Shown in pieces: positions 1 to 12,200 of a DNA stretch of 64,000 nt. The notes beneath the pieces are model-generated. The model saw only the letters and a program-made list of their open reading frames with translations, was not told the DNA's origin and ran no database searches. The number at the start of each line of letters is the position of its first letter. Position 1 is the first letter of the stretch. Origin of the DNA: Berberis thunbergii (Eukaryota > Streptophyta > Magnoliopsida > Ranunculales > Berberidaceae). The position numbers and the translations under genes are program-made. The stretch covers positions 124,001 to 188,000 of the forward strand of contig QNQO01000596.1 in assembly GCA_003290165.1 (NCBI GenBank), given 5' to 3'.

Positions 1-1345
1 TGTAACTTCCATTTGGGGGAGCGGTTTTACAATCAGATGCATCCTAATACCAATAACGACTAAAATGCACGCATAAAACTTTTACTTGCTACTTTGAATT
101 ATTAGTAATGTATTCACAAAATAAAACTGAAAAGTTATATGTGTAATTGTCTATATTTACTTCAAAGCTGCACATGCTGCTTACTTAAATTACATGAGTT
201 GGAGCTTTGGGTGATGCTTCCGTGATTTTTGCAAAGCTACCAACTCACAATCTTAGAGTCTGACAGAACATAAAGCGTGATGAGAAGGAAGATGCTGGAA
301 TGACCACCAGGTGCTTGCTTAGGTTGTAACCCTTGTAGCGGCTTTGTTGTCTAACGCTCTGCCCAGATGGCATTGCAACTCCTGAAGCTCTCACTTGTTT
401 GAATTTGCCGCTTCGTTTCCAAAAACTCCTTGTGTGCGCCACAATGGGTTGTAAATAACATGTTAGCAACTTAAATAAGTGATAATAACTAATAGTATAC
501 TCGTTATTTATTCAGCAGTCTTATTAATATAAATACAATCTAATATAAATACAACTATAAACAAACCTAATTGAGGAACAAACCACCTTAAATCGACCAT
601 GATGAATTGAACTTCATAATTATAACTAATAGCATAATCATACTTTATTCAATATAGTATTGTTGTATTTAAATTATGGTTTATTATTAGTGACTCGCAA
701 ACTAGATAACATATATTATGGTTCTGCCTCAACTTTGTTGTGACTTCACTGCAACTCTTGAAGCGGAGGTCGGTGCTTCGTCCCAATTCACGCCCCAGAT
801 AACATAGTGTGGCAGATAGTACCACACGCAGATCGATGATTGGGAGAATGTCTCAACTGTTATGAAGAAAATTGGAACATCATATGTTAAAACGGGGACA
901 CCCAACAAGACATTTGGAATCCAGAGCTTCAATTTATAAAATCTTCAAATGGTGCATTCGTCAAATGGAGGTGTTCTGTGCTCCATTGCCATGAAATTGT
1001 CGTAGTCTCCATCAAACCCTGGCCACCATGGTTTCCCAAAGGATGGCATACGGTACAATCAACTAAAGGACTTTACCTTGATCTCAGCAGATCAGTGCTA
1101 TTGTATAATGATTATGATGATGTTTGATTACGATGATCAAATCAAAAGGTACTGTGGTCTAGTATTTGTTCGGCCATAGTCCTGAAGCGCAGAATGGATT
1201 TTTTTCTCATGTTTTTAATTGTGTATCAGATGCTATGTAGCCATGTTTTCATCATATCATTTTAGTATTTCATACTAGTTTTTGTATCTGTTTCCAGGTC
1301 ATTCCTAAGCAAAATTCTTAATCCGTCACTTGTTCATCTTTGCAG
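1..1345. other. No gene recognised; presumably intron or upstream DNA of the NIPA gene
   Basis: AT-rich sequence with only short reading frames. I searched for the upstream NIPA exons, in particular the segment ending MNYLNK that precedes ALDTFNTA in the family, and did not find them. The stretch at 720-1075 is less AT-rich but gives no recognisable protein. Confidence 0.5.
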
Positions 1346-3752
1346 GCACTAGACACCTTCAATACTGCCGTCATATCACCTGTATACTATGTTATGTTCA
1401 CTACTCTTACCATCCTTGCCAGCATGATAATGTTTAAGGTGATTCAGTAAACAGATATACCTTTTTAGTTTCTTTTGTACTATGTTCTATCATTTTCATT
1501 GCTTGTTAGAGCAGTAGTCTAAATCAAAATTTTCAAAAAAAAAAAAGGCTAGTCTCCAAACTCCTTCCCGACAACTTTTTTATCTCCAGAAAAAACCTAA
1601 AATTTTTAGTCCCTGTTTCTGAAAATCTGTTGAACCCTTCACATATAAAGGAGCCACCACCTCCTTCCCTAAGGTTTTAGAGTTTCTGGAATAGAAGATA
1701 AAGGAGCCACCACCTCCATGTCCACAGCACAACCACCACGTCCCACTGACAATCGTGTCCACCACCATTGCCACCATGTGATACCTAAGGCCGCACCAGT
1801 GGCCCGCCACTGGCATCCACCACCATCAGCTCCTTCATCTCCAAGATTCTTTCTTTCTACATTTGAGATTGCGTTCATCTTTTATTATTCTGATTCCAAG
1901 AGGGAGGTGTTGGATCTTTTTTGGACTTTGGCCAATTAGCTTGGTTGTTGATACATACTAAGTCATTGCTAAAGCTATAGCAAGGAGGTTGAAGTTGTGC
2001 TGGATTTTGTTATTGGGCCTAAGCATGGACTGTTTGTCAAGGATAGACAAGGCCTAGAGGAGGTTATGGTTGCAAATAAGTTGGTGGAGTTTGAGAATTA
2101 GCTCTCTGGGTCTTTCACGTAAGTTGATTTTAAGGTGCATGATCCTGTAAACCGGGATTTTGGATTTTGTATTGGTGTTGCATCATTGGTGCATGATCAA
2201 GATGGGTTTGATGTGAGATGGATTAAGATCTGATTTTAGTTGGTTGGGGTCCAACTAATTTTTTAAAACTTCGAGAGGCATACATCGGGCCGATCATTTG
2301 TCTCCTTTCCTGGTTAAGTTTGTGGTAGATAGGTGGCCGAAGTCTTAAGAGTTTCAGGTTTTTCCTTCTAAAAGGGGAATGGCTTCCTTACAGTTTTCTA
2401 TTGATAAGATGCTTTTCATTATAATCAATTTCTCTGAAGTATGGTGTTGGTGAGAGAGCTCATTGTGGGATGCGTGCTAGGTTTCTGGTGGGGCATGAGG
2501 CACCAAGGTCTGCCTCTAGATTTTAGTGTATGGCTCTTTGGTACCCTAATGCTAGGGTGAGGTGCTCTAAAGTGAAAAGAGAGCCTTTAGAGCCTTGGCA
2601 GAGACCCGACAACATAGCCAGGTAGCAAAGAACAGGGACACATATCATGGCATCTTACGGTTGAAGTGATGGGGGAGACACTGTGCGGAAGGGAAATGAA
2701 AAATTCCATGAGCAACATATCCAGACACATTTCATTATCCTCAGTTTAACATCCTATAGAGCAACAAAATGGTATAAGAAATCTTGTCAAACTCAAAGTA
2801 ACAGAGAAACTAGAAATCTTCTTTTGCGAGTTGTAATTCAATGGGAAATATCTTACTCGGTCCATCGAAACCAATAGCAAAATATTGTTATTATCTTGAG
2901 CTACATGATGCTCGTAACCTTTTTAGATAAATATGGGCCTGGAAGATGGCACTTGCCACACCGTCAACATTGATACAGTGATGCTTTTCTCAACACTTTA
3001 CTCTGATTACATTGGTATTTAGTTGATGGTATTTCTAGGACGTCAGATGATTATACCATGTGTGAGTTTGCTGTCACTTTTTAAAGTTATTTTTCTATGC
3101 AAATGTGGTGATTGGAAAGTGATTATTTTGTACCTTAGTCACTAATTAATGAACATGAATCAACAGTATTCATGTTCTTTTTCCTTTTTTTAATTCATGT
3201 TCTTTTATGATGTAAAAATATGATAACAAGGTCGACCACAACTCCAGTAAACAGAAAAGTGAGCCCTGATTTTCTCTATCGGCATGGCAACTATGGTATG
3301 ATACCTGAAGCTCCATACTATCTAGTTTCATTGCACAGTTACATGTGCAGTGAATTTGAACTAGTTTTGTTTTGTAGCCACTGTGCATCTGAACTAGTCT
3401 CTGATTGTATGCATTTAGTTGATGCTACCCACCATTAACTTCACATGTCATATTCTGTGATCATTACATTGTTGTGTTTGTATCCGGTTGAACATTTACT
3501 CAGAATCCTATGATTTCAAGGTTGTAATTTATTCCGCTGCTGTCATTTTAGGAATGGGACTCACAAAATGGATCACAGATTGCAACAGAGTTATGCGGAT
3601 TTGTGACTATTCTATCTGGTACCTTCCTTCTGCATAAGACTATGGATATGGGTAATCAAACAAATACTGAACCCACTATGTTGGGTAACTCAAACTCTGA
3701 ACAAGAGCGAGAACAGGAACGGGAACGGGAACGAGAAAATCAACAAAAATAG
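1346..3752 (+). CDS. NIPA-family magnesium transporter, 3' part (last two exons)
   Basis: Two exons encode the C-terminus of a NIPA/DUF803 membrane Mg2+ transporter. Exon 1346-1438 (31 codons, preceded by tgcag, followed by gt) begins ALDTFNTAVISPVYYVMF and reads into a hydrophobic helix. Exon 3552-3752 begins EWDSQNGSQIATELCGFV, contains the family's TILSGTFLLHKT segment, and ends at TAG 3750-3752. Both exons are in phase 0. Family members are about 300-370 residues; roughly the first 250 residues (most of the membrane helices) are not found in 1-1345 and presumably lie upstream of the window. The C-terminal tail is short and very charged (alternating Glu/Arg/Gln). The 2.1-kb intron between the exons holds a LINE relic. 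The family assignment is firm; whether the gene is complete outside the window cannot be seen. Confidence 0.85.
1955..2480 (+). mobile_element. Degenerate L1-type LINE reverse transcriptase fragment
   Basis: Read on the + strand, 1960-2090 gives a stretch like AKxIARRLKLCWILLLG and then FVKDRQGLEEVMVANKLV. This corresponds to the plant L1 reverse transcriptase segment AKRLKLVLPxII..AFVxGRxIxDNxLxA. Around 2270-2320 a second recognisable piece (RGIHRADHLSPFL) corresponds to the RGIRQGDPLSPFLF block. Frames are broken by stops and indels, so this is a dead relic. It lies inside the NIPA intron (1439-3551). Confidence 0.55.
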
Positions 3753-4519
3753 TAGACATCAAATCAAGTCTTTATAGTTTTGATTAATGTCACCAAGGTG
3801 AACAATGTTCTTTCAACAAGCTCGTCTGCATTTCAAGGAAAGAATTCGAAGACTGTCTAATTGATCAAAATCACAACCCTTAGCTGATTTTTTTTTTCTA
3901 GATACATGAACATGAAAGGATCTGCTCCAGAAAAGGTTGAAAATTAGGTCCTGTTTTTTAATGCTAAAGCTCGGGTTGGGTTTTACAGATTTATCATTAA
4001 CCGATCATAGGTAAACATAGGTGTATTAATTAATTTAGGTTGTTGATATGTTTTTCAGAGGTTTACTTTTACTTTAGAAAATTACATGAAGTATGCAAAT
4101 TAAATTCTGCTATTTTCTTTGTCTATTCTTGAAACTTTGTCTATACTTCTATACATCTAGCAATGAGCATGGTTTGGAGGGAAGGACCGCGTTTCATTGA
4201 TGACCAACATAGACATAATATCCATTGACCGTGTTTTAAGTAGCTATAAAAATAAATAAAAAATAAAAAAATGGAAAATGATGTTTAAAGAAATTGGATA
4301 TGCTTGATGCACCAACATCAAAGTCGATTAGGTTCCAAGCAGTGTAAAGTTGTTTATAATGAGAAATGTCCACACCAATTTTAGTTTCACGTCACATGTA
4401 TTGTATATTTCTATGATACTGGTTCAATAGGTGGTTGTTTTATAAGTGTGGTTAGGCGCTCTGATTGTTGTCGTTACAATTTAATTTGGTTGAATGCAGG
4501 GCTTACGTGTGTGTGTGTG

Positions 4520-4615
4520 TTTTTTTAACCCTTCGCACCCCATGCCGTCGGGCGGGTTTGAACCTGTGACGTATGATACCATTTGCCACACCTCTACCAA
4601 CTCAGTTGATACACC
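4520..4615 (-). mobile_element. tRNA-derived SINE, copy 1
   Basis: Read on the minus strand the unit starts with a tRNA-like 5' part: GAGTTGGTAGAGGTGTGGC resembles RNA polymerase III box A. About 40 bp later AGGTTCAAACCC matches box B. It is followed by a short non-tRNA body and an A-rich/(CA)n tail at 4506-4526. This box A/box B layout is that of plant SINEs; the degenerate anticodon region argues against a functional tRNA gene. Confidence 0.6.
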
Positions 4616-4918
4616 AACATCAAAAAAAATAAAAAAAAATAAAAATAAAAATAAAAATAAAATAAAAAAATGGAAAATGATGTTTAAAGAAACTGGATAT
4701 GCTTGATGCACCAACATCAAAGTCGATTAGGTTCCAAGCAGTGTAAAGTTGTTTATAATGAGAAATGTCCACACCAATTTTAGTTTCACGTCACATGTAT
4801 TGTATATTTCTATGATACTGGTTCAATAGGTGGTTGTTTTATAAGTGTGGTTAGGCGCTCTGATTGTTGTCGTTACAATTTAATTTGGTTGAATGCAGGG
4901 CTTACGTGTGTGTGTGTG

Positions 4919-5014
4919 TTTTTTTAACCCTTCGCACCCCATGCCGTCGGGCGGGTTTGAACCTGTGACGTATGATACCATTTGCCACACCTCTACCAAC
5001 TCAGTTGATACACC
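4919..5014 (-). mobile_element. tRNA-derived SINE, copy 2
   Basis: Same unit as 4520-4615 with the same box A and box B, present because the whole 399-bp segment was duplicated in tandem rather than by a second insertion: the flanking non-SINE sequence is duplicated with it. Confidence 0.6.
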
Positions 5015-5539
5015 TTTGGCAAGGGCTTATGTTTTTACTATGACATGAAATGGTATGAACAAAATCCGAGAACCAATCCAAATCTATATAACTGGATTTT
5101 GTTTAAAAAAAATAAAATTTAAAAATACATAATTGTACCTAAAAATATTTGCTATTTATGTTTAATCCTAAAAAAAATTATTTACAGTTTATTATCTATT
5201 TTCAAAAAATTTCAAAGCCCTAGCACGTGAGTCTTCTTCTTCCCCTTTATCATCTCATCTTCACCAACCTGATTCAGCCACTATCATAGGTCACCACCAC
5301 CCCCAACCCCTTATGAGGTTAGGTTTATGGGCCACTCCGGCCACTACCACCACCTCAGACCCTACAACTAGTCTTTCTTCACCATCATGATTCATCCACC
5401 ACCAAGGGCGGAGCTACACTGTAATGGGTAGGGCAAGTGCCCCACCCCAAATTCTCAAAACGTCTTACATGCTTGCAATTTAATGGCCCAAATGAACTAA
5501 AAATTCAAACCCCAAAAGGACGGGGCACATTTTCCCAAA

Positions 5540-6275
5540 GGTAGTGAGTTTAACACCACATCTTCTACTATCCCATATCACCTTTATTTTCCACACCACG
5601 AATAAAAAAAACACTCCGACTCAAACACTCTTCTTCTTCTTCTCTGTTTTTTTCTTCCCATCGCCTTTGCAGAGGACTCCACGAGAGCAAAAAAATTTGT
5701 CTATCGCGGAGGCTCTAGTGATTGGAGAACCCCTACGCGCAGAGGTCTCTGCGAGGATGGGTGCTCCATTCGCAGGAGCATCTGTGAGGGCCAATTTTTC
5801 TGCCTTTGCAAAGGCTGCCGCAAGTGGGGAACCCATCCTCGCGGAATCCTCTGCGAGGGCAATGGGTAAGAAAAAAACAGAGAAGAAAGAAGAGGAAGAG
5901 GAAAATAAAATAAACATAAGAGAGGAAGAGAATAAGGATGTGGTGGCAGGGTGGTCGACAGTGATGGGGCATGGAGGCAAAAAAAAGCCAGAGAATAGAA
6001 GAGAAGAAGCAGAAAAAGAATAATAAGAAGAAGGTAATGGTGGGGTGTGGTGATGCGGTCGGTGGTAACGGAGCATGGCATGGTGGGGCTGTCGACATTG
6101 GCAGAGCAGGCGGGTTGGTGGTGCTTGATGAATCCACCATGAAAGAAAACTCTGCAAAAAGTGAAGAAGAATAAAGATTTTAGGTGGAGTGTTTTTTTTA
6201 TTGGTGGTGCGGAGGAGAAAATGTGGGATTGGTGGTGTGGGACAATATCCTTTGTGGTGTTAAAAACTCGCTGCC
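5540..6275. mobile_element. Non-autonomous Mutator-like TIR element
   Basis: The left end GGTAGTGAGTTTAACACCACA at 5540 and the reverse complement of the right end, GGCAGCGAGTTTTTAACACCACA at 6275, form terminal inverted repeats that continue with weaker similarity for about 80 bp. The element is flanked by 9-bp direct repeats tttcccaaa (5531-5539) and tttcccgaa (6276-6284), 8 of 9 identical; 9 bp is the Mutator superfamily target-site length. The 736-bp interior is GC-richer and codes for nothing I recognise. Confidence 0.65.
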
Positions 6276-8093
6276 TTTCCCGAATATACCATATGAAATA
6301 TTTATTTTCTTAAAATTTTAACACATCGATCCTTTGTAAACCTCTGGAAAACTCTTGCATATTGATCCAATTTATAGACATTACTATATTAATCACGACT
6401 ATGTCTAGTCTTTTAATATTAGCAAAAGATTTCTATAAACCAATCTCGCAAAGTCGATTAGGTGGTTGGATCTTTAGTATATTATGGCTATCTTTTATAT
6501 AAACATTAACTTTTTAAAATGACTTTAGAATATAAAAATATGCTTAAACATGAAAATAAAATGGATTAATTTTGAGTGAGTTCATAAAGTGTAACTGGAA
6601 TGTTTATTTGAAAATTTTCGTAAAACTATCTTTGAAACCATGCAATAAAATAGATAGTAATTTGTGCCACACCCTAGAGAAGTTTATGGCTCCGCTCCTG
6701 GCCACCACAATTCACCATCGATAGCCGCTACTACCATCTCGACCTCTTATGAGGTTAGATCTGTGCTAGCGAGCCACCTCCGACCACTACCATCACTACT
6801 ATCTCCAATTGTCAAAGTATTGATTTGTAAAGTTTTCGATGGCACGCTCACGTGCAACAGATTGCCCTTGCATATGTAAAAAATTGATAATAAGGGTTTT
6901 TTTAATTTATTATTTAGTTAACACCACTCAGAGCCAGTTTATTAGAAAATGGATTGGGTAGGGATGTTTTATGACCCAAATCGAGTTTGGGTTAATCCCT
7001 TGGAACCTGACCCAATCCATATTATATACATTACATGTGATTTAAAAGTAACTAAAATGAATGAGACTCATTTTCTCATGCCTAGTGGATTTTAATTTTA
7101 TGTGATTGTAGGTGATTATAACTCTTAACTTTGACATAATTACATGACTATTGCAAAAACAAATCTATGATTTGATCCGACAAATATGATCAGATATGAA
7201 TATCACTTTTTAGAAAATGGGTCGTGTATGGATCCAGTGAGTGAAACCTGAATATATCTTAACCCAAGCCGAACCCATTTTGTGATCTTATTTTTGACAC
7301 CACTAATTCTACTCAAGGACATCACCAACCATACTTTCTGAAGGACACAGACACCACCATCTATTGGATGACACCGCCAATATAAACCCATTTTCTTTAC
7401 TTTCTCTCACTCGTCTCTTCTCTTTCAGGAACGACACCACCACTGCACCGCCTCGCTCCCCCCACCAGCCGACCACACCTTTTCTCTCATTTTTTTCTTC
7501 CTCTCTCCTATCTTCTTCTCCATCTTCCTCTTCTTCTCATATTTTTCTTTTATTCTCCTATATTCTCAGGAACAACAACAGGGATGGAGCAGCAACAACC
7601 ACCCCACCGGGCGCATTGCCCCTTTTTTTTCTCTCACACAAGCCTGCGCAAAGGATGGGTTCCATCCTCGTGGAGGCCTGTGCAATTGTAAAAAAAAATT
7701 TATTCTCGCACATGTATTTACTATTGGGGAATCCATCCTAGCGGAGGACTATGCGGGGTGGGTTCTCCACATGTCGATACCAGTGCGAGGGAAAAATAGA
7801 AAAAAGAAGAAGATGGGAAAGTGAGGAAGAGAGGAGGAGTGGTGTGGCCGACAACGGGTGGGGGTTGATCCTCAGAAGAGATGAGAAGAACAGTGTTGAG
7901 GCATTATGGTGAGGCCAGCGGTGGCGGGGCGAGGTGGTGCAGCTGGCAGTGGCTTGGGCAAGGTGGTGGTGGTGGTGTTTGATGGAGAAGAGAGGGAGAG
8001 AGAGTCAAAGAGAAGAAATGTGGTTTTTTTTTTTGGCAGTGTCCTTTAACACATCTAAAAAGGGGGATAGTTATGTTCTTCAATAGAAATTGT

Positions 8094-8745
8094 TAGGGGT
8101 GGGCATCCATCCCATGATCCCGAACCCGTCCCCTTTTTTAAGCCCTTTTGGGATTGTCAAACCCATCCCGATCCCGTCCCCTTTTTTTAGTCCATTTCTA
8201 TCATGTTATTTTCACTATGGATGCATGAAGATGGGGAATTGTGTTAGAGGGTCAATTGTAAATTTGTTGGATGAATTGACTTTATGGTGTTTACTGAGTT
8301 GTACTTCAATCATGTTTTGATCATAAAAGTATGCATGTTTGCTATTGTACGGAGATATAATTTGGGGCATTGGTATGCCTAATTTTGGTTTGAATCCACC
8401 ACACTAATGTTCTATAACATTGTTTAATCGAAGTTGATAGAGTGCCTGGAAATTCTTTTTGTAAAGCAAGGGATATGAGATGAATCTCTGTTTAGATGAA
8501 AGGCATGGTGGGATCAGGAAGTTAAGGTCCTAAATTGGTCAGTGTTTTACCTTGAGGTTCTGGTGTCAGTGTTTTATAGATCAGACTTATTATGTATACC
8601 ATATCATGTACCACTTACTTGTGTAGGTGTTCCAAGGAAAACCTAATACAAATAAGAAATATAATCATTGTTTCAAAGGCATATCACTATTAGAGGTTGA
8701 TTGAAACATGTGAGACATAAGTCTTGCTTGTCAATTTCTCACTCT

Positions 8746-8780
<35 letters not shown>

Positions 8781-8960
8781 ATGAGTGGATTTGATGAAAG
8801 TGGTACTCTAAATTAGGGTTAGAGTATTTTACATGTTCATCTTGCTCCGTCCCATCCTAAATCTGCTTGGGTGGGACGAGGATGAGGTTTATCCGGTCCC
8901 GGTCATGAATGAACGAAATGAGATAGGAATGAGGTCCATCCCGTCCCGTGCCCACCCCTA
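8094..8960. mobile_element. hAT-like non-autonomous element (TAGGGGTGGGCA ends)
   Basis: The left end TAGGGGTGGGCATCC at 8094 and the reverse complement of the right end, TAGGGGTGGGCACGG at 8960, are inverted. This end sequence is typical of plant hAT MITEs and is shared with the element at 41580-43689. The expected 8-bp target duplication is eroded: gaaattgt (8086-8093) versus gaaatgac (8961-8968). No transposase is visible. Confidence 0.55.
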
Positions 8961-9220
8961 GAAATGACGGTGTCAAAAAGTGGAAGTCTATGTTAAAATG
9001 GATCTGAATCTGGGTTACCCTTAATCCAACTGGTACCCGACCCTATCCAAAAGCCGGGGGTTACATTCATGATGCCAACTGTGGAAGCCTTGAATAATTT
9101 AGACAACCAAAGTTGAATTGTCACAGACGCCGAAGAAGAAAGGAGAAGAAGATTTCATTCAAAACAAATCTTCGACCAGTAAATCTATCGATCGAGAGTT
9201 TTTGTTTTCACAGAGAGAGA

Positions 9221-12200
9221 ATGGAAGGTGGTGGTGGTGGTGGTGGTGGCGGTGGAGCAAGCCCAGCTCCGTTTCTGATAAAGACGTACGACATGGTGGA
9301 CGACACATCGACGGACGAGATCGTCTCATGGACACCCAATAACATCAGCTTCGTTGTTTGGAACCCGCCCGAGTTCTCGCGGCTTCTCCTCCCTATGTAT
9401 TTCAAACACAACAACTTCTCCAGCTTCATCAGGCAGCTCAACACCTATGTATGTAATCTAACAACAACCCCCCAATAACTCCCTTTTATCTTCATTTTCT
9501 TTCTGAATTGCATATTATATTCATCAGAATTAGGTTTTTTTTATATCAAATTTTCTAATCTTGTCTACTTTCAATAACCCCCATGGTCTCAATTTGTGTT
9601 TTTATTAACGACACAAGAGTGTCATGTATTCCCCAACCATTTAGAACCACCCCATACTGTTGGATTGTTTCACCACAATGGGGGTATCATGAATTTTGTG
9701 AAAAACATGCAATTTCACAGAATTCCAAAATGGCCGTTTATGAATGATAGCATTTTCATAGTGCGCACACTGCCCAATCAGAGGCTGATCGAGAGGGCCA
9801 ATTGTAGTTCATGCCTACCTGTATATGATTCAAAGAACAATTCAAAATTTAGAGGCTGTATGCACCTCCATGTACATCTTACTTAAGTTCACACTTTGGA
9901 GGTTTGTGTTTTTTGCCTTTTATTCTAATCAGGGAGATGTGAAAACTCTTGCTAGATTAAGAGAGGCATGAAACAAACATCCCTAGTTTTTGGTGTAGTT
10001 GATTTATTTGGTGAATTGCATTAGCCTCAGCATATATATATATATATATATATTGAGAGGGTGTTTGTTTTTGGTTCTGAATAGCCTTAGATGTCTTAAG
10101 AAGAAGTGGGACACTTTAAAAAGAGTGGTTGATCAGAAGTTGAAGTTTTTATTGGAGTAAGCATCATGGGGTTATTAATCACTTAGCAATGAGTGCTTAA
10201 TGAAAATTCATTCCGATAATAATCTTACAATAAATTTGTAATGATTGCTACTACCCTCTCCTCTACCAACCATCCCCTCTTTTCTCCACATTCACTTTAT
10301 CATTCAAGCAATGCCGCCACCACCCTCCTTGGCCTCATCTTTTCCTCTTCCTCCTATTCATCTTTCTCTATATCTTCCTTTCTATTGAAGATTGTATGAG
10401 GAATGGAGAGGGATATATGGTGGTTTCTGGTAGTGGTGGAAAGTGATCTCAATGGTATTTGGAAGAGAGAAAACAAGTGGAGAAGGTTGTTAATGTTGGT
10501 TGTTTGTGGTGGGCTGTGGGAGTTGTGGTAGTGGGCAAAAATGTAAAAATAAAAATAAAAATAAAAATTCAAGTCAGCACCTAAACACACACACCATTTA
10601 ATTTTACAGCTTCTAATCAGGAGTTCATTCAGAAGCAAATCAAGTAGTTCATTTAGAACTTCTAACTCCAATTAGAAGCTAACCACTTAAAAAAAACACC
10701 ACCTAAGTAATCAATGTAGTCTATCCTTATTTTTCGTTGAAAATAATTATTTTAGGGGTGTGTTTGATTTTCATACTATCCATGGAAAATGAGTTTTTTT
10801 TTTCCCTGAAACTGGTGTTTTCAAGTGTTTATTTTTACTGTGAGAAAACAAACTTTTCCACGTATGCAAAGTTTTCCCACTTAAAGCGAGGAAAATGTTC
10901 GTATACCACTCTCTCCAGAAAAACAATTCACGATGATAATTTCAATCATTTATCCTCTATTCGACACTCTGTTTCACATTTCTCTTGTCCTTATTTCCAC
11001 TTCTCATCCTCTCCTCCCTGTCCTCTCAAATTTAGATCTACATTACGACCTCACAATCGTCAATCATCCAACCATCAATCTTCCCAATGCAATCTCTACA
11101 TTCTCTTGCAGCAGGTGATTCAGCAATGGAGATGAAGTTGAGAATTCTTCTTCCCCTGTGTCACACCCTCTTTACCATCGAAGTCACATCAAACTACCAA
11201 ATCAAGCACTTGTCGCCAATGATTTAGAATCTCTCTCAGCAGGCCTTCCTCCAACAGTGTGGGTGTAAGGGGATACTCCTTTAATCGCCTCTGGGTGGTT
11301 GAAACACTCCAATGCTTTCTTATCAAGCCATGTAATGTGGTACTAACATTGTACTGACATTGTGCTCACCGGATGTTTGATTAAATGACTGACAATTTTA
11401 TTTTCATATTTTGGTTGACTATGAAATACCAACTATTGGGAAAGTTGGAGACCAATAGACCATGGCAATGGGTCGGGTGGTTTGTTTTAATTTTTTTTTA
11501 AATGCTAATGGGTGAATTTAGCAACAATGATGTTGGGGTTGTTGGATGACTAGTGAGTGGTGATCATGAATATCATGGTGGTAATGGTGGAACTATGCAA
11601 TTGTTGGTGATGGCAACAACAATGACCTTGATGGCAATGCAATACGAACAGTTAATGGAGACAAATTCAAGTAGTTGTGGTGGAGACTCTAATAATGTTA
11701 GTGGTGTGGTGGTCTGGTTGAGTTTCTTGCCTCTAATATTCCATGTTAGCTCTTTAACTCAAATGACCTATTATTCACTATTGGAGATGAATGAAAAAAG
11801 GAAATAAAGATTAGTGGTTATGGTGGTTAAAGTGTGTAATGATGGTGTTTTTTTTTAGCAAAATTGTTATAGATGTAGGGAACTTCGTGATGGATGTTTG
11901 CATCCCTATTGTCCTTAGACTTGTGTTAACCACTTATTTAGATGCAATTCCATTTGTTGAGCGTAAGGATGCATAGACTCTTCGGAAAACCTCTGTTTCG
12001 AGAGTCGGATACGGACTCGCGCCCGACACAAACAATGGTTTTTTTTTCTTCCTGTTTTTCTCTGTTGGTTTTCGGAAGTAGTTCTTGAAGAAACAAAAGT
12101 TCTGCTATACTCAATTGCAGTCGCCAATTCTTCGATTCCTTTAGTCAGGGAGAGGAGTTGTTTCAATTAGAGCAGCTCTTCACGGCGTTCTCGGTCTAAG

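Larger units (their letters stand above)
4271..5014. repeat. Tandem duplication, 399-bp period, two copies
   Basis: The segment starting atggaaaatgatgtttaaag at 4271 recurs at 4670, and the segment ending gttgatacacc at 4615 recurs ending at 5014, so the period is 399 bp. The copies are nearly identical (I noticed one substitution, att/act, near 4295/4694). A (aaaat)n/(a)n tract of variable length lies between them. Each copy ends in a SINE-like unit. Confidence 0.85.
3753..9220. other. Intergenic region between NIPA and HSFA5, repeat-derived
   Basis: Besides the listed SINE duplication (4271-5014), the Mutator-like element (5540-6275) and the hAT-like element (8094-8960), this stretch contains CT- and CCACC-rich segments at 5220-5400, 6660-6860 and 7290-7600 that resemble each other. 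A motif at 5405-5450 (AAGGGCGGAGCTAC and following) has the look of a transposon end. A possible outer inverted repeat ending TTTTTGACACC is seen near 7290 and (reverse) near 8970-8980. Reading frames here are low-complexity and do not match known proteins. A poly-T run lies at about 8733-8775. Confidence 0.45.

Noticed and set aside
4520..4615. Functional tRNA gene
   Set aside because: Box A and box B are present but the cloverleaf arms do not pair properly, and the unit has a SINE-type tail.
5621..6157. Overlapping reading frames of 120-178 codons on both strands
   Set aside because: They translate low-complexity GAGG/CCACC and poly-A/T tracts within a TIR element; no protein family is seen and all frames on both strands are equally open.
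9208..9444. Antisense frame over HSFA5 exon 1
   Set aside because: Shadow of the real coding strand; its proline run is the complement of the Gly repeat.
11915..12166. 83-codon minus-strand frame in the HSFA5 intron
   Set aside because: Lies inside the Harbinger-like element; composition is not protein-family-like and no transposase motif was seen.
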